Below are positions 8,963 through 17,322 of a stretch of 64,000 bases of DNA, piece by piece. The translations under genes and the position numbers were made by a program. How positions within the stretch are numbered: the stretch's first letter is position 1; each line of letters starts with the position of its first letter. The notes under the pieces were generated by a model. It worked only from the letters and a program-made list of their open reading frames with translations. It ran no database searches and was not told the origin of the DNA. The DNA comes from WLMZ01 sp038227995. GTDB lineage: Bacteria; Actinomycetota; Acidimicrobiia; Acidimicrobiales; Ilumatobacteraceae. The DNA lies in assembly GCA_038227995.1 (NCBI GenBank), contig JBBRPP010000007.1, forward strand, positions 1-64,000, read 5' to 3'.

Positions 8963-10048
8963 ATGGACGCCCGAATCCTCGACTACATGCAGCAGTACAA
9001 GTTCAAGAAGCTCGTCATCTGCAACGACACCGACACCGGACTGCGGGCGGTGATCGCGATCCATTCGACCCGACTCGGCCCGGCCACCGGCGGGCTGCGG
9101 ATGTGGACGTACGACCGCGAAGAGGACGCGATCTTCGACGCCCTTCGCCTTGCTCGTGGGATGACCTACAAATACGCGGCTGCAGGCGTCAACCTCGGCG
9201 GCGGCAAAGCGGTGATCATCGGCGACCCGAAGAAGGACAAGACAGAAGCATTGATGCGTGCGATGGGCCGCTTCATCGACCAGCAGGGCGGTGAGTACAT
9301 CACGGGTGAAGACGTCGGCACCACGCTCGACGACATGGAGACGCTGTACTCCGAGACCGACCACGTCGTGACACTGCCGGTACACGCGGGCGGCGCCGGC
9401 GACATCTCCCCCGCGACCGCGCTCGGGTCCGTTCTGGCCACGAAGGCATGCGCACTCCGCGTGTGGGGCACCGACAGCTTGGCCGGGCGCACTGTCGCGC
9501 TGCAGGGTCTCGGCGTCTGCGGTTACAAGGCCCTCAAGCTCATCGTCGACGAGGGGGCCACCGTGATCGTCACCGATGTCGACATGGAAAAGGTCAACCA
9601 AGCAATCGCGGAGTTCGGCGTCACTGCCGTGGCTCCGGATCAGATCTACGACCAAGATGTCGACATCTTCGCCCCGTACGCACTCGGAGCCGTGATCAAC
9701 GACAACACGATCGGCCGGCTGAAGTGCAAGATCGTGGCCGGCTCGGCCAACAACATCCTGGCCGAAGAGCGTCACGGCGACGAACTGCAAGCGCGGGGCA
9801 TCGTCTACGCGGTCGACTACGTCGCCAACTCCGGCGGAACGATCTTCGACACCGACCGGTTCCGCAAAGGTGGCTTCCAGCCCGAGCGGGCGTGGGCCAA
9901 CGTGCGCCGGGTCTACGACCGCACGCTCGAAGTGTTCGACATCGCCGACGCCGAGCACATCCCGTACTACCGCGCCGCCGATCAACTCGCCGAACGGCGG
10001 ATCGCTGCGCTCGACGGCGTACGCCTGCTGGAGACCAAGAAGCGTTGA
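8963..10048 (+). CDS. Leucine/phenylalanine/valine dehydrogenase-like enzyme
   Basis: A 361-residue Glu/Leu/Phe/Val dehydrogenase. Conserved features are ATGGLRMW (41-48), substrate and catalytic lysines K70 (RGMTYKYA) and K82 (NLGGGKAVI), catalytic-site aspartate D117 (TGEDVGT), and a Rossmann GLGVCG motif in the C-terminal half. It would reversibly deaminate a branched-chain or aromatic amino acid to the keto acid with NAD. An AAGGAC ribosome site precedes the ATG. The length fits Leu/Phe dehydrogenases (about 350-370) rather than glutamate dehydrogenase. It ends base-to-base against the convergent gntR gene: the two stop codons form TGATCA. Confidence 0.9.
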   Translation: MDARILDYMQQYKFKKLVICNDTDTGLRAVIAIHSTRLGPATGGLRMWTYDREEDAIFDALRLARGMTYKYAAAGVNLGGGKAVIIGDPKKDKTEALMRAMGRFIDQQGGEYITGEDVGTTLDDMETLYSETDHVVTLPVHAGGAGDISPATALGSVLATKACALRVWGTDSLAGRTVALQGLGVCGYKALKLIVDEGATVIVTDVDMEKVNQAIAEFGVTAVAPDQIYDQDVDIFAPYALGAVINDNTIGRLKCKIVAGSANNILAEERHGDELQARGIVYAVDYVANSGGTIFDTDRFRKGGFQPERAWANVRRVYDRTLEVFDIADAEHIPYYRAADQLAERRIAALDGVRLLETKKR

Positions 10049-10699
10049 TCAGCGCATCTTGGCCAGGATCACCGCCAGCGCCTCGGCAACGTGAGCGCGG
10101 GTGGCGGCTTCCGCCGCATCACCGTCGCGAGCCATGATCGCGCGCACCATCGCCTCGTGGCCGGCGATCGACTGTGCGGCTTCGTCGTCGGAGTAGAGGG
10201 CCGCGATGCGGTGGTTGAAGAAGTACTCGCGTGACTGGCTGATCAGATCGCTCAGCCGCACGTTGCCGGCCGCGGCCACGATTGCATCGTGCAGGTCGTC
10301 GTTGTCGTCGACCAACCGCTCGCGGGCACCACGCCCGGCCTCGTCGGCACCGCGACGGTGCACGCTGGCAATCCGTGCGATCGCGTCGTCGTCACCGACC
10401 GTTGCGGCAAGACGCGCGGCGTAGCCCTCGAGCGCGAGCCGCACGCCATAGATCTCGGCGATCTCGTCAGCGGTGTGCTCGCGCACGACCCATCCTCTGC
10501 GCCGGCTGAGCACGAGTCCCTCACTCGCGAGGCGCAGCAAGCCATCACGCACAGGGGTGCGCGACACATTCAGCTGCTCGGCGAGCTCGGCCTCGACCAG
10601 CCGCGAGTTCGGTCGGTGTTCACCCTTGACGATCGCGGTACGAAGCTGCCGGTAGACCTCGTCCGACAGTGTCGTGGCATCGATCGCGGCGTCGGTCAT
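10049..10699 (-). CDS. GntR-family (FCD/FadR-type) transcriptional regulator
   Basis: A 216-residue regulator with an N-terminal winged helix (LVEAELAEQLNVSRTPVRDGL, second half being the recognition helix) and an all-alpha FCD ligand domain. The FCD metal-site residues appear as DLHDAIVAAAGN, HRIAAL and GHEAMVRAI. FCD regulators usually respond to carboxylic or amino acids and bind short palindromes. It is the last gene of a DAO-PrpD-gntR operon (4-base overlap with prpD) and is convergent with the amino-acid dehydrogenase. Candidate operators are the TTGCATGCAA-type palindromes at 8056 and 13228. Confidence 0.9.
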   Translation of the reverse strand: MTDAAIDATTLSDEVYRQLRTAIVKGEHRPNSRLVEAELAEQLNVSRTPVRDGLLRLASEGLVLSRRRGWVVREHTADEIAEIYGVRLALEGYAARLAATVGDDDAIARIASVHRRGADEAGRGARERLVDDNDDLHDAIVAAAGNVRLSDLISQSREYFFNHRIAALYSDDEAAQSIAGHEAMVRAIMARDGDAAEAATRAHVAEALAVILAKMR

Positions 10700-12042
10700 C
10701 GCCAGACTCCGAACGCGCGGGCACGGACGTCGGCGACCAGACCGCGGGGTGACGCGAGTTCAGTCGCCAGTCGCGTTGCCCCGTCGGCGCCCAGCGACGG
10801 TGACACGAGTGCGATGAACTTGGCGAGCAGATCGTCGTCGGTCAGCGGCGCTTCGGCATCTCCCGGGGCGATCTCGCACAGCATCTCGTAGCGGCTGCCG
10901 TCGTTTGCTGTGATCGTGAGTCGAGCCGGATAGTGCACCGGGTACAGATCGTCGAGGTCGGGGGCGTACGTCACCGAGACACGCTCAGCGACCGCGGCCA
11001 TCGCCGTGTTGCCGAGGTTCGCCTCACACATCTCGACCGAGCCCGCCGCACCGTGCACTGCGATCGCAGCGAGCACGAACGGGAAGCTGTACTGGGCGTG
11101 CTCCAGCGTTGCTGGTCGTTGTTCGTCGAGGAACACGGCGGCGCGGTGAGTGCCTACGTCGATCGATGCGATGTCCGCTGCGCCGAGGTCGTTGGTTCGC
11201 ATGAACGACCGCAGCCCGTCCGCCGCGGCGTGGGTGTAGCGGCAGGCGGCGAACGGTTTGAAGTACGTGTTGGCCGTCTCGAACACGGCTCCCCACGTGT
11301 CGACGAACGGATCGGACATCGCACCGGGACGATCGAACGGCGTCGGCGGGAAGACATCGGGAGTGCGGGGGCGAGCGCCGGATGGCAGGCGCATGAATCC
11401 GGACTCGGCCAGTCGCGCCGCGGTCACCGCAGTCGCCGCCGACCAGCCGATCGCCTCCTTCAACATCGGCAACTGGAACGCCGCCATCGGCGCGTGAGCC
11501 CACGCGATGGCGATCGCCCGAGCGATTCCATCGGCGTCGAGGCCGAGCAGCTTCGCCGCAGCCGCAGCGGCCCCCAGCGCTGCTCCGGTGCCGGTGCAGT
11601 GGTAGTCAGCATCCGGTTCTCGCGGCCAGAGCAGATGCGCGGCCCGCAACGCAACCTCGACACCGGCGATCTGTGCCACGAGCAATTGATCCATCGACGC
11701 GTCAGCCGGTGCCGCAGCGAGCAGCGTCGGCACGATCACCGACGAGGGATGGATCGCCCCACCGCGGTAGTGCCCGTCGTCGAAGTCGAGTGCGCTCGCG
11801 GCGACGGCATTCGCGAACGCGGCCATCGACGGCGACGATGTTCCGCCGCCGACCAGAGCCGCTTCACCCGCATCAGCTGCTGCGACGTCGGCAGCGATCC
11901 GAGCAGCCGTCGTCGATGCTCCTCCGAGCATCGTCCCGAGCGTGTCACGGAACGCGTTGGTCGCCTGCGTCAGCGCACGCGCCAGAACGCGCGACATGTC
12001 GAGCGATTCGACGAAGGCGCTGATCGCGTCGAGCGCAGGCAT
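10696..12042 (-). CDS. MmgE/PrpD family protein
   Basis: A 448-residue protein of the MmgE/PrpD family (2-methylcitrate dehydratase and cis-aconitate decarboxylase relatives). Seen features are the all-helical N-terminal domain with SALDFDDGHYRGGAIHPSS, a segment that carries family active-site residues, ADYHCTGTGAALGAAAAA, and a C-terminal domain with AACRYTHAAADGL. Members dehydrate or decarboxylate small di- and tricarboxylic acids. It lies 9 bases after the DAO gene and overlaps gntR by 4 bases. With an amino-acid oxidase before it, an amino-acid-derived acid is a plausible substrate, but this is inference. Confidence 0.85.
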   Translation of the reverse strand: MPALDAISAFVESLDMSRVLARALTQATNAFRDTLGTMLGGASTTAARIAADVAAADAGEAALVGGGTSSPSMAAFANAVAASALDFDDGHYRGGAIHPSSVIVPTLLAAAPADASMDQLLVAQIAGVEVALRAAHLLWPREPDADYHCTGTGAALGAAAAAAKLLGLDADGIARAIAIAWAHAPMAAFQLPMLKEAIGWSAATAVTAARLAESGFMRLPSGARPRTPDVFPPTPFDRPGAMSDPFVDTWGAVFETANTYFKPFAACRYTHAAADGLRSFMRTNDLGAADIASIDVGTHRAAVFLDEQRPATLEHAQYSFPFVLAAIAVHGAAGSVEMCEANLGNTAMAAVAERVSVTYAPDLDDLYPVHYPARLTITANDGSRYEMLCEIAPGDAEAPLTDDDLLAKFIALVSPSLGADGATRLATELASPRGLVADVRARAFGVWR

Positions 12043-12051
12043 GGGCGCCGG

Positions 12052-13203
12052 TCAGTGGCCGGCCAACTCGGTTCTGCCACCGAGTCGATCACGGTGCATG
12101 TGTTCGGCTTCGAGGCCGCGTTCGGCGACATCTGCCGGCAACGGTTCGTGGCGAACGATGGCTGCCGCGACACGTGCAAGCGCCGGCGCGGTCTGAATGC
12201 CGTAGCCGCCCTGCCCGACGAGCCAGAAGAATCCCTCGTGGTCCCGTTCATAGCAAGCGATCGGGGATCGATCTGCGGTGAACGTGCGCAGGCCGGCCCA
12301 CGACGAGCGGACGTGACGCGCTTCGAGCACCGTGGCCTCGCGGATGCGTTCGATCGCGATGGCGATGTCGAGTTCGTCGACCTTGGCGTCGCACGGTTCC
12401 GACGGTGTCTCGTCAGCTGGCGAGCACAGGTACTGTGCGTTGCCCTCGGGCTTGATGTAGAACGTCCCGGCGACGTCGGCCGTGAGCGGCAGGGCGTCGA
12501 CCGCGACGCCGTCTGGCGCGGCGACCATGAACAGTGTTCGACGAAGCGGATGCAGGCCGACAGGCGTGACTCCCGCCATCGTCGCGACCTCGTCGCCCCA
12601 TGCTCCCGACGCATTGACAACGACGGGGGCCTCGTACTCGTCGCCGCCCCGGGTCACTGCTCGCCACATGCCGTCGACGTTCGTCAGCCCGACGACCCCT
12701 GACAGCGTGTTGACCGATCCGCGCCGCTGCCGAAGTCCGCGGACGTAGCCCTGATGGAGCGAGCTGACATCGAGTTCGGTGGCACCCGGTTCGAGCATGC
12801 ACAACTCGATGTGCTCGCGGCGAAGGATGGGGTTGATCTCCATCGCCTCGTCGACCTCGACGAGGCGCACGGACGGAACGAGCGGGCTGACCTCGGCTTC
12901 GAGCGCGCGAACCTGATCGCCAGCTCCGACGGGGGCGATCCACAGCAGTGGTCGGGGAATCATCAGCGGGCCGTCGAAGCCATCGGGCGGGTCCTCGAAG
13001 AATGCGCGGCTCGAGACGGTCAGGCGACGGATGATCGGCCCGCCGTAGCTCTCGAGGAACGTCGCTGCCGACCGCCCGGTGGTGTGGAACGTCAGCGACG
13101 ACTCCATCTCGAGCAGGCACACCGACCTGTCGGCAGCCAATTCGAAAGCCACCGAGATGCCGGCGATGCCGCCGCCGATGACGATGACGTCGAAACGATT
13201 CAC
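12052..13203 (-). CDS. FAD-dependent oxidoreductase (D-amino-acid oxidase/glycine oxidase type)
   Basis: A 383-residue DAO-fold flavoenzyme. The N-terminal dinucleotide-binding motif VIVIGGGIAGISVAFEL is directly followed by a strand ending in LLEME; TTGRSAATFLESYGG and the C-terminal FWLVGQGGYGIQTAPALA segment match glycine/D-amino-acid and sarcosine-type oxidases. I take the GTG at 13203 as start because the FAD motif begins six residues later and GGGAAG-like purines lie 8 bases before it; the longer ATG at 13245 would put the candidate operator at 13228-13237 inside the gene. It is the first gene of the DAO-PrpD-gntR operon. Expected products are an imino or keto acid, ammonia and hydrogen peroxide. 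Confidence 0.85.
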   Translation of the reverse strand: MNRFDVIVIGGGIAGISVAFELAADRSVCLLEMESSLTFHTTGRSAATFLESYGGPIIRRLTVSSRAFFEDPPDGFDGPLMIPRPLLWIAPVGAGDQVRALEAEVSPLVPSVRLVEVDEAMEINPILRREHIELCMLEPGATELDVSSLHQGYVRGLRQRRGSVNTLSGVVGLTNVDGMWRAVTRGGDEYEAPVVVNASGAWGDEVATMAGVTPVGLHPLRRTLFMVAAPDGVAVDALPLTADVAGTFYIKPEGNAQYLCSPADETPSEPCDAKVDELDIAIAIERIREATVLEARHVRSSWAGLRTFTADRSPIACYERDHEGFFWLVGQGGYGIQTAPALARVAAAIVRHEPLPADVAERGLEAEHMHRDRLGGRTELAGH

Positions 13204-13227
13204 GCTCGCATCTTCCCACATGCCTCT

Positions 13228-13237
13228 TCGCATGCAA
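13228..13237 (-). promoter_or_regulatory. Candidate GntR operator TCGCATGCAA upstream of the DAO operon
   Basis: This matches the perfect palindrome TTGCATGCAA at 8056-8065 in 9 of 10 bases. It lies 25 bases upstream of the preferred DAO start, a position suited to repression and autoregulation by the gntR gene of the same operon. Confidence 0.4.
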
Positions 13238-13264
13238 GACCGCACACGGAATCCGTCGGCCGCC

Positions 13265-13894
13265 TCAGCGACCGGTCAGAGCCGATTCGATCGCGGCGCT
13301 GATGGCGGCGAAGGCGAGATCGGCGGCAACCTGCCACGACTCCCCTGCATCGACCGTGACCGCAGCGGTGAACCGGGCACTGAGATGCGCGCCGACCGAT
13401 GCACGGACGTGATCGGGTGCAGCATCTGAACCGCCGGCCTCGCGCCACAGCTTGTTGGCGACGCGGGTCATCATCGTCTTGCGCCGAGTGCGCCGCCGCT
13501 CCTCCACCGCGGCGATGTCGGCCGCGAGATCGGACCGACTGGTCAGCTCCCAGTAGCCGGGCCCGTACGCGCTCTGCATGCGATGTGCGGCGTCACACAG
13601 CGCCCTCAACCACGTGCGCCACTCGCCCTCGAACGGTGGCAGGTGCTCGCCGTAGCGCTGCACGCCGCCCTCGACCGCCTGGGCCAACAGGTTCTCACGC
13701 GTGTCGAAGTGGCGGAACAGCGTGCGTCGGCCGACACCGACTGCTTCGGCGATCTCGTCCATCGTGATGTCCAGCCCGCGATCCATCACCAACTGCATCG
13801 TCGCCACCAGGATTTGATCGACGGTTGCCTGTCGTTTCGCGTCGGCAAGGGTGCCAGCGGCCGGTGTTGCCGAACGTGCGAGATCTGTCACCAT
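13265..13894 (-). CDS. TetR-family transcriptional regulator
   Basis: A 209-residue TetR-type repressor. The N-terminal HTH covers about residues 22-70 (MDEIAEAVGVGRRTLFRHFD is the usual helix 2-turn-helix 3 segment); the rest is the variable helical ligand domain. It is transcribed away from the amidohydrolase at 13987. The 92 bases between the two starts hold two tandem palindromes, the probable operators, so it most likely represses both itself and the amidohydrolase-dioxygenase pair. The ligand is unknown. Confidence 0.92.
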   Translation of the reverse strand: MVTDLARSATPAAGTLADAKRQATVDQILVATMQLVMDRGLDITMDEIAEAVGVGRRTLFRHFDTRENLLAQAVEGGVQRYGEHLPPFEGEWRTWLRALCDAAHRMQSAYGPGYWELTSRSDLAADIAAVEERRRTRRKTMMTRVANKLWREAGGSDAAPDHVRASVGAHLSARFTAAVTVDAGESWQVAADLAFAAISAAIESALTGR

Positions 13895-13915
13895 GCGAAC
13901 AGACTACTCCGCCTT

Positions 13916-13931
13916 GACACTCATCAGTGCC
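13916..13931 (+). promoter_or_regulatory. TetR operator copy 1 (imperfect palindrome GACACTCATCAGTGCC)
   Basis: This 16-base element differs from the perfect palindrome at 13938 at only two positions. A TTGACA hexamer, a consensus -35, starts at 13914 and overlaps it. The two copies are 22 bases apart centre to centre, about two helical turns. Confidence 0.65.
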
Positions 13932-13937
13932 ATGTGT

Positions 13938-13953
13938 GACACTCATGAGTGTC
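13938..13953 (+). promoter_or_regulatory. TetR operator copy 2 (perfect palindrome GACACTCATGAGTGTC)
   Basis: A perfect 16-base palindrome between the divergent tetR and amidohydrolase starts. If TTGACA at 13914-13919 is the -35, the -10 region falls inside this copy, so a bound TetR dimer would block RNA polymerase. Confidence 0.75.
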
Positions 13954-13986
13954 GACATGTGTCGACGAGATGTTGGGGGGTACGCG

Positions 13987-15702
13987 GTGGCATTCGACGT
14001 GATCATCCGGTCCGGAACCGTGATCGACGGAACGGGTGCGCCGGCGCGCACCGCCGATGTCGGCATCACCGACGGGCGCATCATTGCAGTCGGCCGTATC
14101 ACCGACCACGGTGCCCGAGAAATCGATGCAGCCGGCGCCTTGGTCACGCCCGGGTTCGTCGATGTGCACACGCACTACGACGGACAGGCGACCTGGGACA
14201 ACCGCCTCCAACCGTCGTCGGACCACGGTGTCACGACCGTCGTCGCCGGCAACTGCGGCGTCGGGTTCGCACCGGTCCGCCCCGGCGACCACGAACTGCT
14301 CGTCGAATTGATGGAGGGCGTCGAGGACCTGCCCGGCACCGTTCTGCACGAAGGCCTGTCATGGAACTGGGAGTCGATCGCCGATTACCTCGATGCGCTC
14401 GCCAGTCGCAACTACGACATCGACATCGCGGCGCAGGTGTGTCATGCCCCCGTGCGCGTCTACGTCATGGGCCAACGCGGCGCAGACCGCGAGACGGCGA
14501 CCGCCGACGAGATCGACGAAATGGGCCGCATCGCCGCCGCCGGTATTCGAGCGGGTGCGCTGGGCTTCAGCACGTCGCGCACGTTGAACCACAAGACCAG
14601 CCGCGGTGAACCGACACCGACGCTCACGGCCGCCCGCGCCGAACTGGTCGGCATCGCACGCGCGATCGGCGCCACCGGTCAAGGCGTGCTGCAGGTTGTT
14701 TCCGACTTCACCGAGGGCGACGTCGAGAACGAGACGTTGCTGGAGATGATGCGCGCATCTGGTCGGCCGCTGTCGATCTCGCTGCTGCAGGCCGCTCGCG
14801 GCACGGGCTTCCGCTCGAAGTTGGCGCTGCTCGATCGGGCCAACGCCGAGGGTCTGACGATGCGCGCTCAAGTGGCCGCCCGCGCAGTCGGCGCGCTCTT
14901 CGGGTTGCAGAGCAGCCTCAATCCCCTGAAGGGAACCCCATCGTTCCAAGCCGTTGCTGATCTCCCCGTTGCCGAACAAGCACGAGTGCTGTCCGCTCCG
15001 GAACATCGCGAGCAACTCGTGGCCGAGTTGACGACGACTGGAGCCGCCCTTCCTCTCGACCGGATGTTCGAGCTGGGTGATCCGCCGGACTACGAGCCCC
15101 GCGCCGAGAACAGCATCAGAGCGCGCGCCGAGCGCGCCGGCGTTCAGCCGTTGGAGTTGTTCATCGATCTCCTGCTGAGCAACGACGGCAAGTCACTGCT
15201 GTACCTGCCGGTATTGAACTACTTCGACGGCAATCTCGACGCAGCCGCCGAATTGATGGCCCATCCCCTCACCATTCCCGGCCTCAGCGACGGCGGCGCG
15301 CACGTTGGCACGATCTGCGATGGCAGCTTCCCGACATCGCTGCTGACCCATTGGGCCCGAGACCGTGATCGCGGACCGCTGTTCGAACTGCCGTTCCTCA
15401 TCCAGCGCCAGTCGCGTTCGACTGCTGAGGTGGTCGGACTGCTGGATCGGGGTCTGCTCGCCCCGGGATACAAGGCCGACATCAACATCATCGACTTCGA
15501 GCACCTCAGCCTGTCGCCGCCGGAGATCGTCCACGACCTTCCGGCCGGCGGGAAACGCTTGCTGCAGAAGGCGCACGGCTACCTTCACACCTTCGTGTCC
15601 GGCGTCGAGACCTACGCCGACGGTGTTCCCACCGGAGCACTCCCGGGCCGCTTCGTTCGCGGCCCGCAGTCGAACCCGCAGTCGAACCCGAAGGAGAACT
15701 GA
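13987..15702 (+). CDS. Amidohydrolase of the N-acyl-D-amino-acid deacylase type
   Basis: A 571-residue metal-dependent amidohydrolase. The composite beta-sandwich opens with FDVIIRSGTVIDGTG; the metal-binding HTHYDG motif (H61, H63) follows VTPGFVDV. NCGVGFAPVRP and GLSDGGAHVGTICDG (the late aspartate region) match D-aminoacylase-like proteins. The family hydrolyses N-acyl-D-amino acids or related cyclic amides; the substrate is open. I start at the GTG at 13987, where a GGGGGG ribosome-binding run sits 6 bases upstream, rather than at the ATG at 13927, which lies inside the operator region. It is followed 2 bases later by a TauD/TfdA dioxygenase, so the two form one transcription unit under TetR control. 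Confidence 0.87.
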   Translation: MAFDVIIRSGTVIDGTGAPARTADVGITDGRIIAVGRITDHGAREIDAAGALVTPGFVDVHTHYDGQATWDNRLQPSSDHGVTTVVAGNCGVGFAPVRPGDHELLVELMEGVEDLPGTVLHEGLSWNWESIADYLDALASRNYDIDIAAQVCHAPVRVYVMGQRGADRETATADEIDEMGRIAAAGIRAGALGFSTSRTLNHKTSRGEPTPTLTAARAELVGIARAIGATGQGVLQVVSDFTEGDVENETLLEMMRASGRPLSISLLQAARGTGFRSKLALLDRANAEGLTMRAQVAARAVGALFGLQSSLNPLKGTPSFQAVADLPVAEQARVLSAPEHREQLVAELTTTGAALPLDRMFELGDPPDYEPRAENSIRARAERAGVQPLELFIDLLLSNDGKSLLYLPVLNYFDGNLDAAAELMAHPLTIPGLSDGGAHVGTICDGSFPTSLLTHWARDRDRGPLFELPFLIQRQSRSTAEVVGLLDRGLLAPGYKADINIIDFEHLSLSPPEIVHDLPAGGKRLLQKAHGYLHTFVSGVETYADGVPTGALPGRFVRGPQSNPQSNPKEN

Positions 15703-15704
15703 CC

Positions 15705-16721
15705 ATGACCCCACGCATTCTCGAGTCGCAATGTGAGTGGACGTCGGCCGACGTCGCCGACGAAGACGTCTGGACCGAACACTTCGATCGCGACGAGCTG
15801 GCCGAGCTCGACGCGTCACTGCGCCACGCGCTCGCCAAGACCGACGACGTGCTGCAACTCGAACGCGACGACTTCCCGCTGCCCAACCTGCAGCACCGGT
15901 TGGCCCGGATCGAGAACGAACTGATCAACGGCCGCGGGTTCGTCCGGCTCCGCGGCGTCGACCGACGGGCCTACTCGCAGACCGAGATGGAGGTCCTCTA
16001 CTGGGGCATCGGCACGCACCTCGGTCTGCCGTGGCCGCAGAACAAGCACGGTCACGTGCTGGGCGATGTCACCGACCAGAACAAGTCGACCGATGATCCA
16101 ACGGTGCGCGGCAACGAGATCGGCGGGCTGGCGCTGCCCTTCCATTGCGACGGCTCTGATCTCGTCGGCCTGATGTGCCTCGAGAACGGACGCACCGGTG
16201 GCTTGTCGGCCGTTGCCAACTCGGTGCGGATCCACAATCAGCTCGTGGCTGAACGGCCCGATCTCGCGGCGGCGCTGTACGACGAGCTCCCCAACGACTT
16301 CCGCGGCGAGCAACCGCCGGACGGCAAGCCGTACTACATGGTCCCGGTGTTCACGGAATGGGACGACAGGCTGTTCGTGCGATGCATCCCGCCGTACATC
16401 CTCGCCTCGCAGCGGCACCCCGAATCACCTCGACTGACCCAGTTGCAGCGCGAAGCCCTGAGGGCCGTCGTCATGATGGCCGATGATCCCGAGAACCACG
16501 TGACGATGGAGCTGCAACCCGGCGACATGCAGTTCATCAACAACTATCACGTGCTCCACGGCCGCACCGCGTACGAAGACGATCGCAGCGCCGGCCGTGT
16601 CCGCCACCTCAAGCGTCTGTGGTTGGAGACGACAGTGCTGTCGAGCCGACCGCCGCACTTCACCAACCGCCGCACGCATTGGTCGGCGAATCGTTCCGCG
16701 AGCCGCATGACCGTCAACTGA
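15705..16721 (+). CDS. TauD/TfdA-family Fe(II)/2-oxoglutarate-dependent dioxygenase
   Basis: A 338-residue dioxygenase. The iron-binding facial triad is visible as H147 and D149 (FHCDGSD) and H285 (NNYHVLHGRT), with a following arginine (R300 or R304) for 2-oxoglutarate. TauD/TfdA enzymes hydroxylate next to a leaving group or amine on small organic acids. The AAGGAG site overlaps the end of the amidohydrolase gene and the ATG is 2 bases after its stop, so translation is probably coupled. The pair could deacylate and then oxidise one compound; this is inference from context. Confidence 0.87.
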   Translation: MTPRILESQCEWTSADVADEDVWTEHFDRDELAELDASLRHALAKTDDVLQLERDDFPLPNLQHRLARIENELINGRGFVRLRGVDRRAYSQTEMEVLYWGIGTHLGLPWPQNKHGHVLGDVTDQNKSTDDPTVRGNEIGGLALPFHCDGSDLVGLMCLENGRTGGLSAVANSVRIHNQLVAERPDLAAALYDELPNDFRGEQPPDGKPYYMVPVFTEWDDRLFVRCIPPYILASQRHPESPRLTQLQREALRAVVMMADDPENHVTMELQPGDMQFINNYHVLHGRTAYEDDRSAGRVRHLKRLWLETTVLSSRPPHFTNRRTHWSANRSASRMTVN

Positions 16722-16791
16722 CGTCGTCGACGACGCGAGTGTCGGACGGCTTGCTCGCGGGTCGGCCCAACCAAACCCACGCCTCGATCGT

Positions 16792-17322
16792 GTGTTCAAT
16801 GTGGAGATGAGCATCAGGCGGGAGCGGTCGGTCGAGGCCGGCTTCGAGGCCATGTACCGGTCCGAGTTGCTCTCGATGGTGACACTCGGAGCGAGCCTGA
16901 CCGGCAGCCAGGAAACTGGCGCCGATCTGGCCCACGAGGCGATGCTCCGCGCATACCGCTCCTGGCCGACCGTGGGCTGTCTCGACCGACCGGGCGCTTG
17001 GGTGCGACGAGCACTCATCAATCTCGCCACCGACGCACATCGGCACCGCCAACACGAACACAAGGCACTCGGCCGCTTCGGCCGGGCGGGAGTCGTCGAA
17101 CCCACGGAAGCGATCGACTCGACGTTCTGGTCTGCGGTTCGAGCGCTGCCCGACAAGCAACGTGCCGCCGTAGCACTGCGCTACATCGACGATCTGACGA
17201 TCGATGACATCGCAGAGATCATGCAGGTCGATCCGGGCACGATCAAGGCCGCGCTGTTCTCGGCCCGCAAGACACTGGCCATCAAGCTGGGCGCTGTGGA
17301 GGTGCACGATGACATCGATTGA
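16792..17322 (+). CDS. ECF-type (SigE-like) RNA polymerase sigma factor
   Basis: A protein of up to 176 residues with sigma-70 region 2 (GADLAHEAMLRAYRSW, NLATDAHRHR) and region 4 (LPDKQRAAVALRYIDDLTIDDIAEIM followed by GTIKAALFSARKTLA). There is no region 3, as in ECF sigmas. Possible starts are GTG 16792, GTG 16801 and ATG 16807; I see no decisive ribosome site. Its end overlaps the next gene by 14 bases. That gene encodes a membrane protein, so the pair looks like a sigma/anti-sigma module that reads a signal outside the membrane. Confidence 0.88.
   Translation: MFNVEMSIRRERSVEAGFEAMYRSELLSMVTLGASLTGSQETGADLAHEAMLRAYRSWPTVGCLDRPGAWVRRALINLATDAHRHRQHEHKALGRFGRAGVVEPTEAIDSTFWSAVRALPDKQRAAVALRYIDDLTIDDIAEIMQVDPGTIKAALFSARKTLAIKLGAVEVHDDID

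Noticed and set aside
13951..13966. GTCGAC-ATGT-GTCGAC just after the TetR operators
   Set aside because: GTCGAC is a frequent hexamer in this GC-rich sequence, and the spacing does not match the TetR operator pair.
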